NCBI RefSeq assembly: GCF_022662175.1
Contig: NZ_JAKMCR010000007.1
Span: 1-64,000 of the forward strand
Length of the DNA: 64,000 bases
Direction: 5' to 3'
Origin: Aestuariivivens marinum
GTDB lineage: Bacteria > Bacteroidota > Bacteroidia > Flavobacteriales > Flavobacteriaceae
A model generated the notes under the pieces. It was not told where the DNA came from and searched no databases. It saw only the letters and a list, made by a program, of their open reading frames with translations. Below are positions 9,448 to 17,796 of the stretch, in pieces (positions within the stretch are counted from its first letter, which is position 1; each line of letters begins with the position of its first letter). Both the position numbers and the translations under genes were made by a program.

Positions 9448-9478
9448 AAATTGCAACTAAATATATCCGTTCAAGTTA

Positions 9479-9919
9479 TTAAATAGGTTTAATTTCCTTT
9501 TGTTTTACAACTCGGGATAACACTATTTGGGTTTTGCTTTCACCGTAGGTAATCAACTGGTCAATAAAGTTTTCTAAATGTTTTTGATTTTTTAAAACCA
9601 CCTCCATAACAATGTTTTCATCACCTGTAATACGATAACAGTTTATCACCTCATCATATGTTTTTACCTTCTCCAAAAAAGGTTTTAATTTTCCCATAAA
9701 GGCGCGTAAAGTAATTATTGCCTTTAGTTGATACCCTAACTCAAATGGAGAAACAAGAGCTTTATAATCTTCTATAATGCCCAAATCTTCCATTTTTTTA
9801 ATGCGCTCAGAAACTGCTGGAGAACTTATACCCACTTGCCTCCCAATTTCGGCATTCGAGAGCCTTGCGTTTTTTTGTAAACACCTTAAAATCTTCGTGT
9901 TAAGATCATCTAACGCCAT
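9479..9919 (-). CDS. Lrp/AsnC-family transcriptional regulator
   Basis: This 146-residue protein begins with an N-terminal helix-turn-helix (LDDLNTKILRCLQKNARLS, then AEIGRQVGISSPAVSERIKK) and ends in a RAM ligand-binding domain (residues about 65-140) with the conserved GxYD-like region represented by ITGDENIVMEVV. Members respond to amino acids and bind as octamers. It is convergent with ypdA, 31 bp away, and divergent from the small gene at 10041. A minus-strand -7 element TATATTTG occupies 9958-9965. Its target genes are not apparent. Confidence 0.93.
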   Translation of the reverse strand: MALDDLNTKILRCLQKNARLSNAEIGRQVGISSPAVSERIKKMEDLGIIEDYKALVSPFELGYQLKAIITLRAFMGKLKPFLEKVKTYDEVINCYRITGDENIVMEVVLKNQKHLENFIDQLITYGESKTQIVLSRVVKQKEIKPI

Positions 9920-9957
9920 TTAAAAGAATTTTAACTTGAAAAAAGTAAATATTAAAG

Positions 9958-9965
9958 CAAATATA
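9958..9965 (-). promoter_or_regulatory. Putative -7 element of the Lrp-family gene
   Basis: On the minus strand these bases read TATATTTG, a perfect TAnnTTTG, about 40 bp before the ATG at 9919. The usual -33 TTG is not clear. Confidence 0.5.
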
Positions 9966-9988
9966 CAATTTTACTTTAACATTTAAAG

Positions 9989-10017
9989 TTGATTGTAAAT
10001 TCTTGTCACTAATTTTG
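9989..10017 (+). promoter_or_regulatory. Bacteroidota-type promoter for the gene at 10041
   Basis: TTG at 9989-9991, an 18-nt spacer, and TAATTTTG at 10010-10017 give a full match to the -33/-7 consensus. Transcription would begin near 10024, which rules out the in-frame TTG at 10023 as start and supports the ATG at 10041. Confidence 0.65.
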
Positions 10018-10040
10018 GGTAATTGCTTATAGAAAAAAGA

Positions 10041-10439
10041 ATGATGTTAGCTAATACCCCATCAAACCTATCGGATTTACCGATTTACAAAAAAGCCTTA
10101 GAGATTTTTGCGCTTTCGCAGAATATTTCGGGCTATTTAAATCATGATTTATCAGCCCTAAAGGAAGATGGTTCTGAAGACGACAATATCTACTTTTCAG
10201 GAGACATTGTCCAACAGTCTGTATCCTTGGCACCAGAAATCATTAATGCTGAAATGCAACGTCATTCAGAACGGAAATATAAGCACATTGCTTCCCTTAA
10301 ACGCCTTACCAATTTGCTCTATAAAAACTCTTACCGTTTGGAGAGGTCGAATAGTAACGGTAAAGATTTTCTACCCATTCTAAGACGTGAACTGAAGAAA
10401 TTTAAAAAGCTTCAACGTAGTTGGATGCTAACTTTATAG
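10041..10439 (+). CDS. Conserved small helical protein, four-helix-bundle-like
   Basis: The predicted 132-residue protein is almost all alpha-helical and rich in Leu, Lys, Ser and Asn. It has no signal peptide or membrane segment. The opening LPIYKKALEIFALSQNISGYL and the later pattern of amphipathic helices resemble the small four-helix-bundle proteins common in Bacteroidota, but the match is loose and the function is unknown. The start is set at ATG 10041 because a good promoter ends at 10017. It is convergent with icmF, ending 100 bp from its stop. Confidence 0.7.
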   Translation: MMLANTPSNLSDLPIYKKALEIFALSQNISGYLNHDLSALKEDGSEDDNIYFSGDIVQQSVSLAPEIINAEMQRHSERKYKHIASLKRLTNLLYKNSYRLERSNSNGKDFLPILRRELKKFKKLQRSWMLTL

Positions 10440-10539
10440 TATTTTTAGTTTTATATAATTTTCTGTTGAAATTGTAATTCTAAAAAATCCTTGGACTACC
10501 TGCTTCGGCATAGCTCAGCTGAAAAATTTGGAGATCTAC

Positions 10540-13500
10540 CTACATGTTTCTACGATACTGCCCCCCTACCTCAAATAAAGCATTGGTAATTTGACCTAAA
10601 GAACACACTTTACAAACTTCCATTAAGGCCCCGAAAATATTTTCGTTATTTATAGCTTTTCGCTGCAAGTCCTTTAATAAAGCTTCAGTATTATTAAATT
10701 TATGAAGCTGTTTTAAAGTTGTTATTTGTATTTGTTTTTCTTCTTCAGTTGCCCTAATAACTTGTGCAGGTAATATAGTTGGAGACCCTTTACTACTTAA
10801 AAAGGTATTGACCCCAATAATGGGATACGTACCATTGTGCTTCAAGGTCTCATAATACAAGCTTTCCTCCTGTATCTTACTACGTTGGTACATGGTTTCC
10901 ATGGCACCCAAAACACCTCCCCGCTCATTGATTCTATCGAATTCCATAAGAACCGCTTCTTCAACCAAATCGGTCAATTCTTCAATAATAAAAGCCCCTT
11001 GAATTGGGTTTTCGTTTTTAGCCAAACCTAATTCTTTATTAATAATCAATTGAATGGCCATAGCACGACGCACCGATTCCTCGGTTGGTGTAGTAATCGC
11101 TTCGTCATAAGCATTGGTATGTAAGGAATTACAATTATCGTATATCGCATATAATGCCTGCAAGGTAGTTCTAATATCATTAAAGTCAATCTCCTGTGCG
11201 TGCAAACTACGTCCAGAGGTTTGAATATGATACTTTAACATTTGTGTCCTAGGATTAGCACCATATCTGTACTTCATTGCCTTAGCCCAAATTTTTCGGG
11301 CCACACGACCTATAACAGCATATTCTGGATCGATACCATTTGAAAAGAAAAAAGATAGGTTTGGCCCAAATTCATTAATATCCATACCCCTACTTAAATA
11401 ATATTCTACATAGGTAAATCCATTGGCCAGGGTTAATGCCAATTGGGTAACAGGATTGGCTCCGGCTTCGGCTATATGATAACCGGAAATAGAAACTGAA
11501 TAAAAGTTTTTAATGTTATTTTCAATAAAATACTCCTGTACATCGCCCATTAAGCGCAAAGCAAATTCTGTTGAAAAAATACAGGTATTTTGGGCTTGGT
11601 CTTCCTTTAAAATATCGGCTTGGACTGTACCCCTTATTTGGGCTAAAGTCCCTGATTTTATTTTTTGATACACCTCTATTGGCAATACCTGATCTCCTGT
11701 AACACCTAACAACATCAATCCTAAACCGTCATTGCCTTGTGGTAAAGCACCATAATACCTAGGGCGCTCTTTACCTCTGTACAATGCAGCTATTTTAGAT
11801 TCAACGTCTTGCTCCAGTCCGTGTTCTTTAATATAAATTTCACATTGCTGGTCTATGGCAGCATTCATAAAAAAGCCTAGAAGCATAGGTGCCGGACCAT
11901 TAATAGTCATACTCACCGAGGTCATTTCGTGGGCCAGGTTAAAACCAGAATACAATTTTTTAGCATCATCCAAACAGCAAATAGAGACACCAGCATTGCC
12001 AATCTTTCCATAAATATCCGGGCGGCTATCTGGATCGTTACCATAAAGAGTTACACTGTCGAAAGCTGTTGATAAACGCTTGGCAGGCATATCCATGCTT
12101 ACATAATGAAACCGCTTATTAGTACGTTCTGGACCACCTTCTCCAGCAAACATTCGTGCCGGATCTTCATTGGTTCTTTTAAACGGATAAATACCCGAAG
12201 CAAAGGGGAATTCCCCTGGAACATTTTCCTGTAATACCCAGCACAAAATATCTCCCCAGGCCTGATATTTAGGCATAGCAACCTTAGGTATTTGTAGGTG
12301 CGACAACGATTTAATATGTGTTTCTACTTTTATGGTTTTATGTCGAACTTTAAAGCTATAAATGGGAGCTGTGTATCTATTTACCTTACTTTTCCATCCT
12401 AAAATTGTTTCCCAATGGCGAGGATCAAGATTGAGCTTAACACGATCGAACTCTTTAAAGAGAAGCTTTAAAAACCGTATTCGGGAATCCTCTTCTGGAT
12501 GCTTACCATCCTGAACCTTTTTCAAAATCTCTTCTACATTCAAACCCGATTTGCCTATAAAAGACATTTCGAAAACACTTTTACTATGTTCTGTGATCCC
12601 GTCAGATGTAATATTAGCTACAGAGCAAATGGTTTTATATATACCATAAAGCTTTTGAGCGACTTCAGCTTGTTCTCTCAATTTTTGTTTATAAGTCCTG
12701 TTATGCTCTGCAATTTCCGACAGATAACGTGTTCTCTTTGGTGGAATAACAAATACCTTTTCGCTCATCCCCTCTGAAACCTCAAATGTAGAGCTTAGGT
12801 CGGTTTTGGTTTTTTTTACCAATATATCCATAACCGCTTTATAAAGCCTGTTCATTCCAGGATCATTAAACTGTGATGCCATAGTACCAAAAACAGGCAA
12901 CCCACTTAGCGAAGCATCCCATAACCCATGGTTACGCATATACTGTTTTTTTACATCCCGTAAAGCATCCTCTGCGCCTCTTTTATCAAATTTATTAATA
13001 GCAACCAGATCTGCAAAATCCAGCATGTCTATCTTTTCCAACTGTGTAGCGGCCCCAAACTCTGGGGTCATTACATAAAGCGATACGTTACAATGCTCAA
13101 CAATTTCGGTATCGGATTGTCCAATACCCGAAGTTTCCAGTATAATTAAATCGTACTCTGCAGCTTTTAATACGGCAATGGCTTCATTTACATGCTTGGA
13201 CAGCGCTAAATTTGACTGGCGCGTCGCCAGACTTCGCATATAAACGCGGGGATTATTAATAGCATTCATACGAATTCTATCACCTAACAAGGCGCCTCCT
13301 GTTTTACGCTTTGAAGGATCTACCGAAATAATACCAACTGTTTTTTCGGGAAAATCCAATAAAAAGCGACGTACCAACTCATCCACCAAACTCGATTTAC
13401 CAGCACCTCCTGTCCCTGTAATTCCCAAAACAGGTGCCTCATTTTGTTTTTTATAAAAATGAAGTGTGCTATTTACAAAAGCTTCATGATTATTTTCTGC

Positions 13501-14022
13501 AAGGGAAATTAATCTCGCAATACTATTTATGTCTTTTACTTTAAGATTTTCTCTAATATCATTTTCTTTTGGTAATGGTTCCATTGGAAAATCTGATTGC
13601 TCTACCAAATCGTTTATCATACCTTGCAATCCCATTTCACGACCATCATCTGGTGAGTAAATACGTGAAATACCATACTCCATTAATTCCTTGATTTCTG
13701 AAGGCAAAATCACACCACCACCTCCACCAAAAATTTTAATATGTCCTGCTCCCTTTTCCTTTAAAAGATCGAACATATACTTAAAATACTCATTATGGCC
13801 TCCCTGATAAGAGGTTACACAAATCGCATTTACATCTTCCTGAATGGCCGTATTAACAACCTCTTCAACACTTCTATCATGCCCTAAATGAATGACCTCA
13901 ACACCTGTGGCCTGAATAATTCTGCGCATAATATTAATGGAAGCATCATGGCCATCAAACAGCGAAGCTGCGGTTACCATTCGTATATTGTATTTTGGTT
14001 TATATGGAGCCTGTTGATTCAT
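10540..14022 (-). CDS. icmF: IcmF: fused cobalamin-dependent acyl-CoA mutase with G-protein chaperone
   Basis: This 1,160-residue fusion has, in order, a B12-binding domain (DGHDAS near residue 22, with the cobalt-ligating His, and GGGGGVI near 100), a MeaB-like GTPase domain (P-loop GTGGAGKSS about 200-210; SVDPS; NKFD near 343) and the mutase TIM barrel (about 580-1140; [20 protein letters not shown]). IcmF enzymes isomerise isobutyryl-CoA and n-butyryl-CoA (some also pivalyl/isovaleryl-CoA), while the G domain guards cofactor loading. The sequence GIYPFKR rather than the YPTMY of methylmalonyl-CoA mutase supports the IcmF type. The ATG at 14022 is preferred over one 20 codons upstream because homologues start near the MNQQ-like region. 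It is monocistronic. Confidence 0.94.
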   Translation of the reverse strand: MNQQAPYKPKYNIRMVTAASLFDGHDASINIMRRIIQATGVEVIHLGHDRSVEEVVNTAIQEDVNAICVTSYQGGHNEYFKYMFDLLKEKGAGHIKIFGGGGGVILPSEIKELMEYGISRIYSPDDGREMGLQGMINDLVEQSDFPMEPLPKENDIRENLKVKDINSIARLISLAENNHEAFVNSTLHFYKKQNEAPVLGITGTGGAGKSSLVDELVRRFLLDFPEKTVGIISVDPSKRKTGGALLGDRIRMNAINNPRVYMRSLATRQSNLALSKHVNEAIAVLKAAEYDLIILETSGIGQSDTEIVEHCNVSLYVMTPEFGAATQLEKIDMLDFADLVAINKFDKRGAEDALRDVKKQYMRNHGLWDASLSGLPVFGTMASQFNDPGMNRLYKAVMDILVKKTKTDLSSTFEVSEGMSEKVFVIPPKRTRYLSEIAEHNRTYKQKLREQAEVAQKLYGIYKTICSVANITSDGITEHSKSVFEMSFIGKSGLNVEEILKKVQDGKHPEEDSRIRFLKLLFKEFDRVKLNLDPRHWETILGWKSKVNRYTAPIYSFKVRHKTIKVETHIKSLSHLQIPKVAMPKYQAWGDILCWVLQENVPGEFPFASGIYPFKRTNEDPARMFAGEGGPERTNKRFHYVSMDMPAKRLSTAFDSVTLYGNDPDSRPDIYGKIGNAGVSICCLDDAKKLYSGFNLAHEMTSVSMTINGPAPMLLGFFMNAAIDQQCEIYIKEHGLEQDVESKIAALYRGKERPRYYGALPQGNDGLGLMLLGVTGDQVLPIEVYQKIKSGTLAQIRGTVQADILKEDQAQNTCIFSTEFALRLMGDVQEYFIENNIKNFYSVSISGYHIAEAGANPVTQLALTLANGFTYVEYYLSRGMDINEFGPNLSFFFSNGIDPEYAVIGRVARKIWAKAMKYRYGANPRTQMLKYHIQTSGRSLHAQEIDFNDIRTTLQALYAIYDNCNSLHTNAYDEAITTPTEESVRRAMAIQLIINKELGLAKNENPIQGAFIIEELTDLVEEAVLMEFDRINERGGVLGAMETMYQRSKIQEESLYYETLKHNGTYPIIGVNTFLSSKGSPTILPAQVIRATEEEKQIQITTLKQLHKFNNTEALLKDLQRKAINNENIFGALMEVCKVCSLGQITNALFEVGGQYRRNM

Positions 14023-14226
14023 TCGTAAAGAATATTCATTTTTATTACTGCAATTTACGAAATATTCAAAAAAATTAACCATTTACATAAAATCACCTAA
14101 TATAGTTTCAGAAAATATTCTTTAATGAATTAAAAAAGGTAGATCGTTTTTGTGATTTTTTTGTCATATGAAGAAAGGTTAAAACCAAGTATCCACACCT
14201 GAGAATACTCCATAAATTAAAATACA

Positions 14227-14234
14227 TATATTTG
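14227..14234 (+). promoter_or_regulatory. Putative -7 element of the DUF4197 gene
   Basis: TATATTTG is a perfect TAnnTTTG element 28 bp before the ATG at 14262. It includes the in-frame TTG at 14232, which therefore is unlikely to be a start codon. Confidence 0.5.
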
Positions 14235-14261
14235 TTAAAGCCTATAAAACCCAAATTATCC

Positions 14262-14963
14262 ATGATTCGTAAAACATTAACCTTTTTATTCCTTTTAAAC
14301 TTAACGGCTTGTGCCGAACTCCAACAGGTAGTCAACCAGTTACCACAAGGCGGTTTGTCTCAAGCTGAAATTGCAGCAGGCTTAAGACAGGCCTTGAATT
14401 TTGGTATTGATAAACAGGTCACCAAGCTTACCCAAACAGATGGATTTTACAAAAACGAGCTGGTTAAAATTTTACTACCCGAAGAACTGCATAAAGTAGA
14501 TAAAGCACTTCGCGATATTGGCTTAAGCAAACTAGCTGATGAAGGTTTAAAAGTGTTGAATCGTGCGGCAGAAGATGCCGTAAAAGAAGCTACCCCTATT
14601 TTTGTTGATGCCGTTAAGGATATAACCTTTTCTGATGCGAAAAACATTTTATTGGGCAGCGATGATGCTGCTACGCAATACCTAAACTCTAAAACCCAAA
14701 CAACACTTTATGGAAAATTCCATCCCGTCATCAAAAATTCGTTCAGTAAAGTGGGTGCGGACCAAATTTGGAAAAACCTAATCAATAAATACAATACCAT
14801 TCCATTTACCGCAGACGTTAACCCAGATTTAACCGATTATGTTACTAATGAAGCTTTAAAAGGTGTATATACCATGATAGCAGTTGAAGAAAAGGAGATT
14901 AGAACCAAAATAACTTCAAGGACTACCAATTTGTTAAGAAAGGTTTTTGCTTTACAAGATTAG
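14262..14963 (+). CDS. DUF4197 lipoprotein
   Basis: The predicted 233-residue protein has a lipoprotein signal (LFLLNLTAC) followed by an all-helical domain. Features of DUF4197 include LSQAEIAAGLRQALNFGI at the front, the region VKILLPEELHKVDKALRDIG, and the tail YVTNEALKGVYTMIAVEEKEIR. Family function is unknown; members are single periplasmic-facing lipoproteins in Proteobacteria and Bacteroidota. It diverges from icmF with 240 bp between the starts. The start at 14262 is favoured by the -7 element at 14227 and by the signal peptide. Confidence 0.9.
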   Translation: MIRKTLTFLFLLNLTACAELQQVVNQLPQGGLSQAEIAAGLRQALNFGIDKQVTKLTQTDGFYKNELVKILLPEELHKVDKALRDIGLSKLADEGLKVLNRAAEDAVKEATPIFVDAVKDITFSDAKNILLGSDDAATQYLNSKTQTTLYGKFHPVIKNSFSKVGADQIWKNLINKYNTIPFTADVNPDLTDYVTNEALKGVYTMIAVEEKEIRTKITSRTTNLLRKVFALQD

Positions 14964-15131
14964 TGACAAAGAATAATACTGAATGCCATCCACCTTTTAG
15001 CTTTTAGCAAACTAGACTTAAAAAACATTGTCAATAACTTTAACTATACTAAGAACTAAAAATATTTTTGCTTCATTATTTAATTTTAAAAATAAAAATG
15101 TATATTTAATAGCTTGTCAATCAACACTTAA

Positions 15132-15329
15132 ATGAGCCAGATTGAAAATATAAAATCCAATCAAGATAAACTCTATAAACAATATAGGGCACTAATAGAG
15201 CAAGCCTACAATTTTAGGCAAACTGATTCTGCCTTTAGTGACATTTCAGAATATAAGGCTATAAAACTTCTTAATAAACTTAACAAGCTAAAATATCTAG
15301 CCAGGGAACAAACCAAATTAGCTCGATAA
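15132..15329 (+). CDS. Small helical protein of 65 residues (Lacal_2735-like)
   Basis: The product is a charged coiled helix pair: KLYKQYRALIEQAYNFRQTD followed by a LLNKLNKL region. Length and pattern resemble a small conserved Flavobacteriaceae family sometimes called Lacal_2735, whose function is unknown. No signal peptide or membrane segment. A near-consensus -7 element (TATATTTA) lies about 30 bp upstream. A second small frame follows at 15400, so the two may be expressed together. The reading frame is plausible but short. Confidence 0.65.
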   Translation: MSQIENIKSNQDKLYKQYRALIEQAYNFRQTDSAFSDISEYKAIKLLNKLNKLKYLAREQTKLAR

Positions 15330-15399
15330 TTATCAATAATTTAACGTTTTAATTACATCCAAAAAACATAAATATCCGTACTTTACATAAAAACACGTT

Positions 15400-15549
15400 A
15401 TGAGTACGCATTTTTGTAGAGTTGGTAAAATTAAGCCCAACTTTAGTAAAGTAATAAGCTTAGAAGAATTGGAAAATTGCATTTCCAATTTTGTTGATGA
15501 TTTAAGTAAATTAGATTACGACGGCAAGCACGAAATTTCTCCTATCTAG
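15400..15549 (+). CDS. Possible 49-residue small protein
   Basis: ATG at 15400 opens a frame of 49 codons with a mixed acidic/hydrophobic composition: [13 protein letters not shown] near the start, then a helical stretch [20 protein letters not shown]. The stop TAG overlaps the stop of convergent pyrF by eight bases. It lies 70 bp after the 65-residue gene and has a weak -7-like TACTTTAC at about 15379. It is too short for reliable calling and I recognise no family; evenly protein-like composition is the only support. Confidence 0.45.
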   Translation: MSTHFCRVGKIKPNFSKVISLEELENCISNFVDDLSKLDYDGKHEISPI

Positions 15550-16360
15550 ATGATAGAATGGACTGCATGACTATTTGAATGTCTTTTGCTTTTTCCGCTG
15601 CTGCATTGGCAAAATCTTCTTTGTTAGAGGCATAAATAATCCCTCGGGAAGAATTGATAAGAAGTCCAATATTTGCATTCATACCATACTTACAAACGTC
15701 TTGCAGATTACCTCCTTGGGCTCCAACCCCAGGCACCAACAAAAAGCTGTTTGGGATAATTTGCCTAATATCTTCTAAAAACTCTGCTTTGGTAGCACCA
15801 ACCACATACATTAGGTTTTCAGCATTATGCCATGTTTTAGACGTTTCCAGAACTTGCTTATAAAGTTCTTTGTCACCAACGGTCTTCGTCTGAAAATCGA
15901 ATGCACCTTGATTAGAGGTTAATGCTAAAAGAATGGTGTGTTTATCTTTAAAAGCTAAAAAAGGTTCCACCGAATCTTTTCCCATATAGGGTGCAACTGT
16001 GACACTATCGAAGGCCAAATCTTCAAAAAAGGCCTTGGCATACATACTACTGGTATTTCCTATATCACCACGCTTGGCATCGGCTATTGTAAAAATTTCA
16101 GGATGCTTTTCATTCAGATAATTGATGGTTTTTTCTAAAGCCTTCCAACCTTTTAATCCATAAGCTTCATAAAATGCCGTATTGGGCTTATACGCCACAC
16201 ATAAATGGTGCGTCGCATCTATAATGGCTTTATTAAAGGCAAAAATGGGATCTTCTTCCTGTAAAAGGTGCTGTGGGATTTTATTTAAATCGACATCCAA
16301 TCCTATACATAGAAAGGATTGTTTTTTTTTGATTTCTGAAATAAGTTGGGCTGTGGTCAT
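15542..16360 (-). CDS. pyrF: Orotidine 5'-phosphate decarboxylase
   Basis: The 272-residue enzyme converts OMP to UMP, the last step of de novo pyrimidine synthesis. It belongs to the longer type 2 subfamily: [14 protein letters not shown] at the N terminus, catalytic [10 protein letters not shown] around residue 93-102 and the phosphate-binding PGVGAQGG near 214. All active-site Asp/Lys residues (DxKxxD) are present. It lies 28 bp after prfA on the same strand, so prfA-pyrF form an operon, an arrangement I regard as usual for this family. Start ATG at 16360. Confidence 0.95.
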   Translation of the reverse strand: MTTAQLISEIKKKQSFLCIGLDVDLNKIPQHLLQEEDPIFAFNKAIIDATHHLCVAYKPNTAFYEAYGLKGWKALEKTINYLNEKHPEIFTIADAKRGDIGNTSSMYAKAFFEDLAFDSVTVAPYMGKDSVEPFLAFKDKHTILLALTSNQGAFDFQTKTVGDKELYKQVLETSKTWHNAENLMYVVGATKAEFLEDIRQIIPNSFLLVPGVGAQGGNLQDVCKYGMNANIGLLINSSRGIIYASNKEDFANAAAEKAKDIQIVMQSILSSR

Positions 16361-16388
16361 ATTTTATTTTGCCAACAAAATAGCTATT

Positions 16389-17465
16389 TTAAATTGTGTC
16401 ATCACCAGCTTTTAATTTCTCGGTATTTTCTGCCAGTTGCAATTCGTCAATAATTTTTTGTATATCACCATTAACAATATTTTGTAAATCGTAAAGTGTT
16501 AAACCTATTCTATGATCGGTTACACGCCCTTGGGGATAGTTGTAAGTCCTAATTTTAGCACTTCTATCTCCAGAACTTACCATACTACCTCGCTTAGCGG
16601 CATCTTCCTCCTGCTTTTTGGCTAACTCCATATCATACAACCGCGAACGCAATACCCTAAACGCTTTTTCTTTATTCTTATGCTGCGACTTTTGATCCTG
16701 ACACTGCGCCACCAACCCTGTTGGGATATGTGTTAAGCGAACTGCAGAGTAGGTGGTGTTTACCGATTGCCCCCCTGGTCCAGACGAACAGAAATAATCA
16801 ATACGCACATCTTTTGGATCTATTTCCACATCAAACTCCTCCGCCTCTGGAAACACCATAACCGTAGCTGCACTGGTATGTACACGCCCCTGGGTTTCGG
16901 TTTGAGGTACACGCTGTACGCGATGCACACCAGCTTCAAATTTCAATGTTCCATAAACATCATCACCCGAAACTTCAAATTGTATTTCCTTAAATCCGCC
17001 ATTAGTCCCTTCACTAAAGTCAACCGTGCTTACATTCCAACCCTTACCTTCACAGTACTTGGTATACATTCTAAACAAATCGCCTGCAAAAATACTGGCC
17101 TCGTCGCCACCTGTCCCTGCACGTAATTCTACTACGGCATTTTTGGCATCTTCAGGGTCTTTAGGAATCAAAAGCAATTTAATCTCTTCTTCCAACTTTG
17201 GGATACCTTCTTTAGCCTCATCATACTGCATTTTAGCCATTTCCACCATTTCTGGGTCACTTCCATCTGAAATAATCTCTTCGGCTTCACTTAAATTATC
17301 GGTAAGCGAAATATATTGCTCACGCTTTTCCATAAGAATACGTAAGTCTTTATACTCTCTATTTAATTCAATATATCGCTTTTGATCGGAGATAATATCT
17401 GGTTGGATAATTAAATCACTAACTTCATCGAAACGTTGTTTTACTATTTGTAATTTCTCTAACAT
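16389..17465 (-). CDS. prfA: Peptide chain release factor 1
   Basis: A 358-residue class I release factor that ends translation at UAA and UAG. The GGQ motif that triggers peptidyl-tRNA hydrolysis sits in [20 protein letters not shown] (about 228-247). The codon-recognition PxT tripeptide is PQT, in [16 protein letters not shown], instead of the PAT of E. coli RF1; the pattern following it (ETQGRxHTS) is RF1-like rather than RF2-like. Full length with the acidic N-terminal helical domain. First gene of a two-gene unit with pyrF. Confidence 0.96.
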   Translation of the reverse strand: MLEKLQIVKQRFDEVSDLIIQPDIISDQKRYIELNREYKDLRILMEKREQYISLTDNLSEAEEIISDGSDPEMVEMAKMQYDEAKEGIPKLEEEIKLLLIPKDPEDAKNAVVELRAGTGGDEASIFAGDLFRMYTKYCEGKGWNVSTVDFSEGTNGGFKEIQFEVSGDDVYGTLKFEAGVHRVQRVPQTETQGRVHTSAATVMVFPEAEEFDVEIDPKDVRIDYFCSSGPGGQSVNTTYSAVRLTHIPTGLVAQCQDQKSQHKNKEKAFRVLRSRLYDMELAKKQEEDAAKRGSMVSSGDRSAKIRTYNYPQGRVTDHRIGLTLYDLQNIVNGDIQKIIDELQLAENTEKLKAGDDTI

Positions 17466-17796
17466 CTGCCTTTTTAATTGGTGACCAAAAATACGATAAT
17501 TTATGAATTCTTAATATCTACAATCCCTTGATATCAATAAATCTTAAAATATTTATTTACACATGGGGCTATTTATAAGATGATACAGAAATTATTGTAA
17601 TATTTATACTTTAAAAGGGTTTACATTTTGCTCCATTACCCTGAACATAGCTCTACTTCCCTTTAAAAAGTTAAAATTCTTTTGGTTAAAACAGAACCAA
17701 TAACTTTGTGGATTGATACAGACCTGCCGGTTTATTACTTCAGCTGTGCTCAGCATAAGTAAAACCTAGCAGGTCCAATACATTAGTTCTCCATAA
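17466..17796. other. Gene-free spacer with long hairpin
   Basis: The 331-bp gap between the start of prfA and the stop of nrdJ shows no coding frame. It holds the prfA promoter region on the minus strand and a long imperfect hairpin at 17721-17775, 22 bp after the nrdJ stop. Confidence 0.6.
17721..17775. repeat. 55-bp imperfect hairpin element after nrdJ
   Basis: Outer arms GACCTGC and GCAGGTC pair, then GGTTT with AAACC, ACTT with AAGT and an inner GCTG-tgct-CAGC hairpin, so nearly the whole 55 bp folds on itself with small bulges. The termini gacctgc...gcaggtc resemble short mobile or REP-like palindromes common between Bacteroidota genes. No T tract follows, so it is not a standard terminator, though it may protect the nrdJ mRNA 3' end. 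Confidence 0.6.

Noticed and set aside
10023-10040. TTG start of the gene at 10041
   Set aside because: A promoter with -33/-7 spacing ends at 10017 and would begin transcription near 10024, leaving this TTG essentially at the mRNA 5' end; the ATG at 10041 is better.
14232-14234. TTG start of DUF4197 protein
   Set aside because: It lies inside a perfect -7 element TATATTTG; the ATG at 14262 fits signal peptide and promoter.
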